Shown here one piece after another: positions 61,734-64,000 of a stretch of 64,000 nt of DNA. The stretch's first letter is position 1; every line of letters starts with the position of its first letter. The stretch is from Myxococcales bacterium (GTDB lineage: Bacteria > Myxococcota_A > Polyangia > Palsa-1104). The position numbers were made by a program, and so were the translations under genes. The notes beneath the pieces are model-generated. The model did no database searches, was not told the origin of the DNA, and saw only the letters and a program-made list of their open reading frames with translations. The DNA lies in assembly GCA_028287105.1 (NCBI GenBank), contig JAQBQH010000099.1, positions 1-64,000 on the forward strand. Direction: 5' to 3'.

Positions 61734-63477
61734 GCAGCGCGGACATGAAGATGCTCGGCAGCTTGAGCGGGCTGGGCGCGGCCTCGAAGAAGGTGAGCTT
61801 GCGCGTAGTCTCGTGCGCGCGCTTGTTGGTGATGAACCAGGGCGGCTTCGGCAAGATCGCCGCCTGACCGTGCGCGACCCCGCGCGGAAACGGATAGAAC
61901 GGCGCGCGAATGACGCTCTTCTGCGGCCGATCGAACAGGCGCGAGTTGTGGACCACGCCGTCGCCGCTCTGGATGTCGTTGCGTGCGTGTCCGGGAAAGG
62001 CGCCCCACGTCGTTTGCGCCAGGAGGAAGCCGACGCCGGTCCAGGTGTTGATCGCGATGCAGCCGTAGCGCAGCTCGGCGAGCGCGTCGTCGAACGCGTC
62101 ACCGAGCTCTTTGATCGTCGCGGGATGAATGAGCAGGTTGGCGCCGAGCGTGCCCCATAGCCGGTCGTTGCAGAACGCGACCGCGTTCTCGAGGAAGCTG
62201 CGCGCGTCTTCGCCCGGGAGCCGCGTCTCGCTCAACACACCGCCGAACGCCTCCTCGCGGAAGCAGTGCTGGTCGCCTTGGGATGGCACACCCGAGATGA
62301 GCGTGCGCGGCACGCCGCCCGCGGCCTCGTCGAGGAGCTCGGCGTTGGGATGGGCAGCGTGCGCGCTCTTCTGTCGCTCGGCGGCGCCCGGATAATAGGC
62401 GAGCCGGTTGGGCAGCGCGCGCAGCGTCGCTTTGACCGCGTCGACGAGCGGCTGCGACTGATTCCACGCCGCCGGCAGCACCAGCACCTGCCCGGCGATG
62501 CAGTTGAACCCGGCGTTGTGCATCTTCATGGTCGCGATTTGCTCGGACTGAAATTGCACGTCGGCCGCCGTCCACGGTCCCGGCACCACGACGATCGGGC
62601 TGACGTTGCCCAGCTCGCTGGTGACCCGTCGCCGGTTCTTCGGCTCGTCCTTCTTGCGTCGCGCCTCGCCGGCGGGGCCGCTGCCGAAGACGATGGCGTC
62701 GTGCGTGCGCGCCGACCCGGTCACGTGGATCTCCTCGACGAGCGGGTGCTCGCACAGCCAGGCACCGACGTCGCCGCCACCGTAGACCACGCGCACGAAG
62801 CCGGCCGCGACGAGCGGCGCGAACGCCTCCTCGAGGAACGGCCCCACGTACTCGTTGACCGGGTTCATCTTGAGCATGCAGACCTGCCCCTCGGCGACGA
62901 GCTTGTAGAGCACGTCGAGCGGCGCGATCGAGGCGATGTTGCCGGCGCCGAGGACGAGCGCCACCTTGCCGACCGGATTGGGCGTGCGATAGAAGCTCGC
63001 CAGATGGTCGTCGAGGTTCTCCGGCGTCACGTCCGGCTCCATCCAGACCTCGCCGCTGACGCCGCTCAGGAGCAGCTTGTCGTACAGCGACGACGGAAAG
63101 ACATCGACGATGACCTGGCCATTGCGGGCGCGCCGCACCGCTCCCTTGGGGATGCGCGGTCGGCCGTGACGCTCGATCTCGCCGAGCGTGCGGACGAGCT
63201 GCGACAGGCCATAGAGCAGCGCCCAGGGGCCCGACGACCACTCCTCACCGGCGAGCGCCGACTCGGCGGGGATGCCCTTGTTGGCGACGGCGGCGGCGAC
63301 CCAGCGCTCGGCTACCTTGGCCGTCTCGCGTTTGACCGCGGCGAGGAGCTCGATCTTCTGTGCGACGGGGAGCGTCGCCCAGGTCTGTTTGTGCGCGGCG
63401 AGCACTTCGAGATCGCGCGCGAGCGCGTCGTTGGCAGTCGGGTGGGCCGCTGCGGTCTGCGGGATGGCGATGGACAT
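61726..63477 (-). CDS. aldehyde dehydrogenase family protein, long form
   Basis: 583 residues from ATG 63477, with GAGGAGGTG upstream. Aldehyde dehydrogenase superfamily: cofactor-binding region VGKVALVLGAGNIASIAPLD, catalytic Glu288 in TSELGNVSP and nucleophile Cys326 in GFNCIAGQ. It is about 90 residues longer than common members; the extra length is in the N-terminal region and a C-terminal tail (SVIRAPFYPFPRGVAHGQAA). It oxidises an aldehyde to an acid with NAD(P). The group that conserves PFYPFPRG-type tails is uncharacterised as far as I know. Operon with the overlapping membrane protein. Confidence 0.88.
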   Translation of the reverse strand: MSIAIPQTAAAHPTANDALARDLEVLAAHKQTWATLPVAQKIELLAAVKRETAKVAERWVAAAVANKGIPAESALAGEEWSSGPWALLYGLSQLVRTLGEIERHGRPRIPKGAVRRARNGQVIVDVFPSSLYDKLLLSGVSGEVWMEPDVTPENLDDHLASFYRTPNPVGKVALVLGAGNIASIAPLDVLYKLVAEGQVCMLKMNPVNEYVGPFLEEAFAPLVAAGFVRVVYGGGDVGAWLCEHPLVEEIHVTGSARTHDAIVFGSGPAGEARRKKDEPKNRRRVTSELGNVSPIVVVPGPWTAADVQFQSEQIATMKMHNAGFNCIAGQVLVLPAAWNQSQPLVDAVKATLRALPNRLAYYPGAAERQKSAHAAHPNAELLDEAAGGVPRTLISGVPSQGDQHCFREEAFGGVLSETRLPGEDARSFLENAVAFCNDRLWGTLGANLLIHPATIKELGDAFDDALAELRYGCIAINTWTGVGFLLAQTTWGAFPGHARNDIQSGDGVVHNSRLFDRPQKSVIRAPFYPFPRGVAHGQAAILPKPPWFITNKRAHETTRKLTFFEAAPSPLKLPSIFMSALLG

Positions 63478-63562
63478 GGTGCACCTCCTCGAGGGCGCGC
63501 CAACAAGATACGCCCGAAGAGAGGGCGCGCACAGCGGGGCCGTGCCGAGATCGCCGAAGCGG

Positions 63563-64000
63563 TTACGGACGATGCAGGATGGTGCCGTTGACACCGACGG
63601 TCCAGACCGCGGTGCCGGCGGCGTCGCCACCGATGCCGTAGAGGAGCGCCGGGGTGGGGCCGGCGCTGTTCCAGGTGGCGCCGTGGTCGGTCGATTCGAG
63701 GATCTGATCACCGACGACGAAGGCGTCGCCCGCGTCGTTGGCCCACACGGCCCACAGCGGCGAGGCGGTGGTGAGCTGCGACTGGAACGACCCGCCGTGG
63801 TTGGCCGAGTGCCACAGCGTCGACGAGGTGCCGGCCGAGTTCATCGACGGAATCCAGATGTCGACGCCGCCGGGCGTCCCCCATCCGTAGTTGAAGTAGT
63901 CGCCGGTCGGGCTGAGGGTCTTGCTGAATCCGCCCGCGGCCGTGCCCTCCATCACGAGGCCGGCGCCGCCGAAGAGGAAGACTTCGCTGGCGCTCGATCC
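63563..64000 (-). CDS. BNR/Asp-box repeat protein, 5' end outside the window
   Basis: At least 145 codons open to the window edge without a start in view beyond internal ATGs (63955 and near). Asp-box/BNR beta-propeller repeats are seen as LWHSANHGGSFQSQ, ILESTDHGATWNSA, with GDAFVVGDQIL and AAGTAVWTVGVNGTILHR between. Propeller proteins of this YCF48/sialidase-like type are usually exported in myxobacteria. The N-terminus and therefore localisation cannot be seen. Confidence 0.8.
   Translation of the reverse strand, partial: GSSASEVFLFGGAGLVMEGTAAGGFSKTLSPTGDYFNYGWGTPGGVDIWIPSMNSAGTSSTLWHSANHGGSFQSQLTTASPLWAVWANDAGDAFVVGDQILESTDHGATWNSAGPTPALLYGIGGDAAGTAVWTVGVNGTILHRP

Overview
The window looks like chromosome from a GC-rich, Gram-negative, delta-proteobacteria-like organism, most likely Myxococcota. 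The evidence is many lipoproteins with Gly/Ser-rich linkers after the lipobox, a DUF2378-like protein (a family described mainly from myxobacteria), a Ser/Thr kinase fused to an AAA ATPase and repeats, a Cys-rich segment in an exported multicopper oxidase, and long antisense open frames from strong GC3 bias. No rRNA, tRNA, CRISPR array or complete insertion sequence was seen.

Layout. 1-7000: an integrase scrap, then a TetR gene divergent from an apparent five-gene catabolic operon (homogentisate-dioxygenase-like protein, 2-hydroxyacid dehydrogenase, SnoaL-like protein, ABM monooxygenase-like protein, CocE-like hydrolase). Two near-identical palindromes lie between regulator and operon. A scrap of methionine aminopeptidase and then argS follow. 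9300-21400: a looser accessory stretch, visibly less GC-rich, with lipoproteins, a TPR protein, unknown genes, a frameshifted amine oxidase, a lone Fis-type HTH fragment and several gene-poor gaps. 21400-26900: MFS transporter, an atypical FabH-like enzyme, a divergent response regulator/histidine kinase pair, and a CruF-like carotenoid gene.

26991-41539 is the centrepiece: seven same-strand, tightly packed genes, all predicted to be exported or membrane-anchored. In order of transcription they are a small lipoprotein, two multicopper-oxidase-type proteins, a 2488-residue lipoprotein (cupredoxin-like start, Ig/SdrD-like modules, beta-helix end), a small secreted protein, a SCO1-like copper chaperone fused to a LolA-like domain, and a cytochrome c/periplasmic-binding-protein fusion. 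The copper-ligand motifs of a complete multicopper oxidase appear divided between the two oxidase proteins. Inference: a copper-dependent extracytoplasmic oxidation or electron-transfer system, substrate unknown.

42140-56687: formaldehyde-dehydrogenase-like enzyme, PRC-barrel protein, erythromycin-esterase family protein, DUF4136-like lipoprotein, HAD phosphatase, large kinase, M1 aminopeptidase, a coupled histidine kinase/response regulator operon and a phosphoesterase. 56964-64000: a 20-bp perfect palindrome ahead of an overlapping DUF4266/DUF3570 pair, a P460-like heme lipoprotein, another lipoprotein, the DUF2378-like protein, an aldehyde dehydrogenase with an overlapping membrane-protein gene, and a BNR-repeat gene cut by the window edge.
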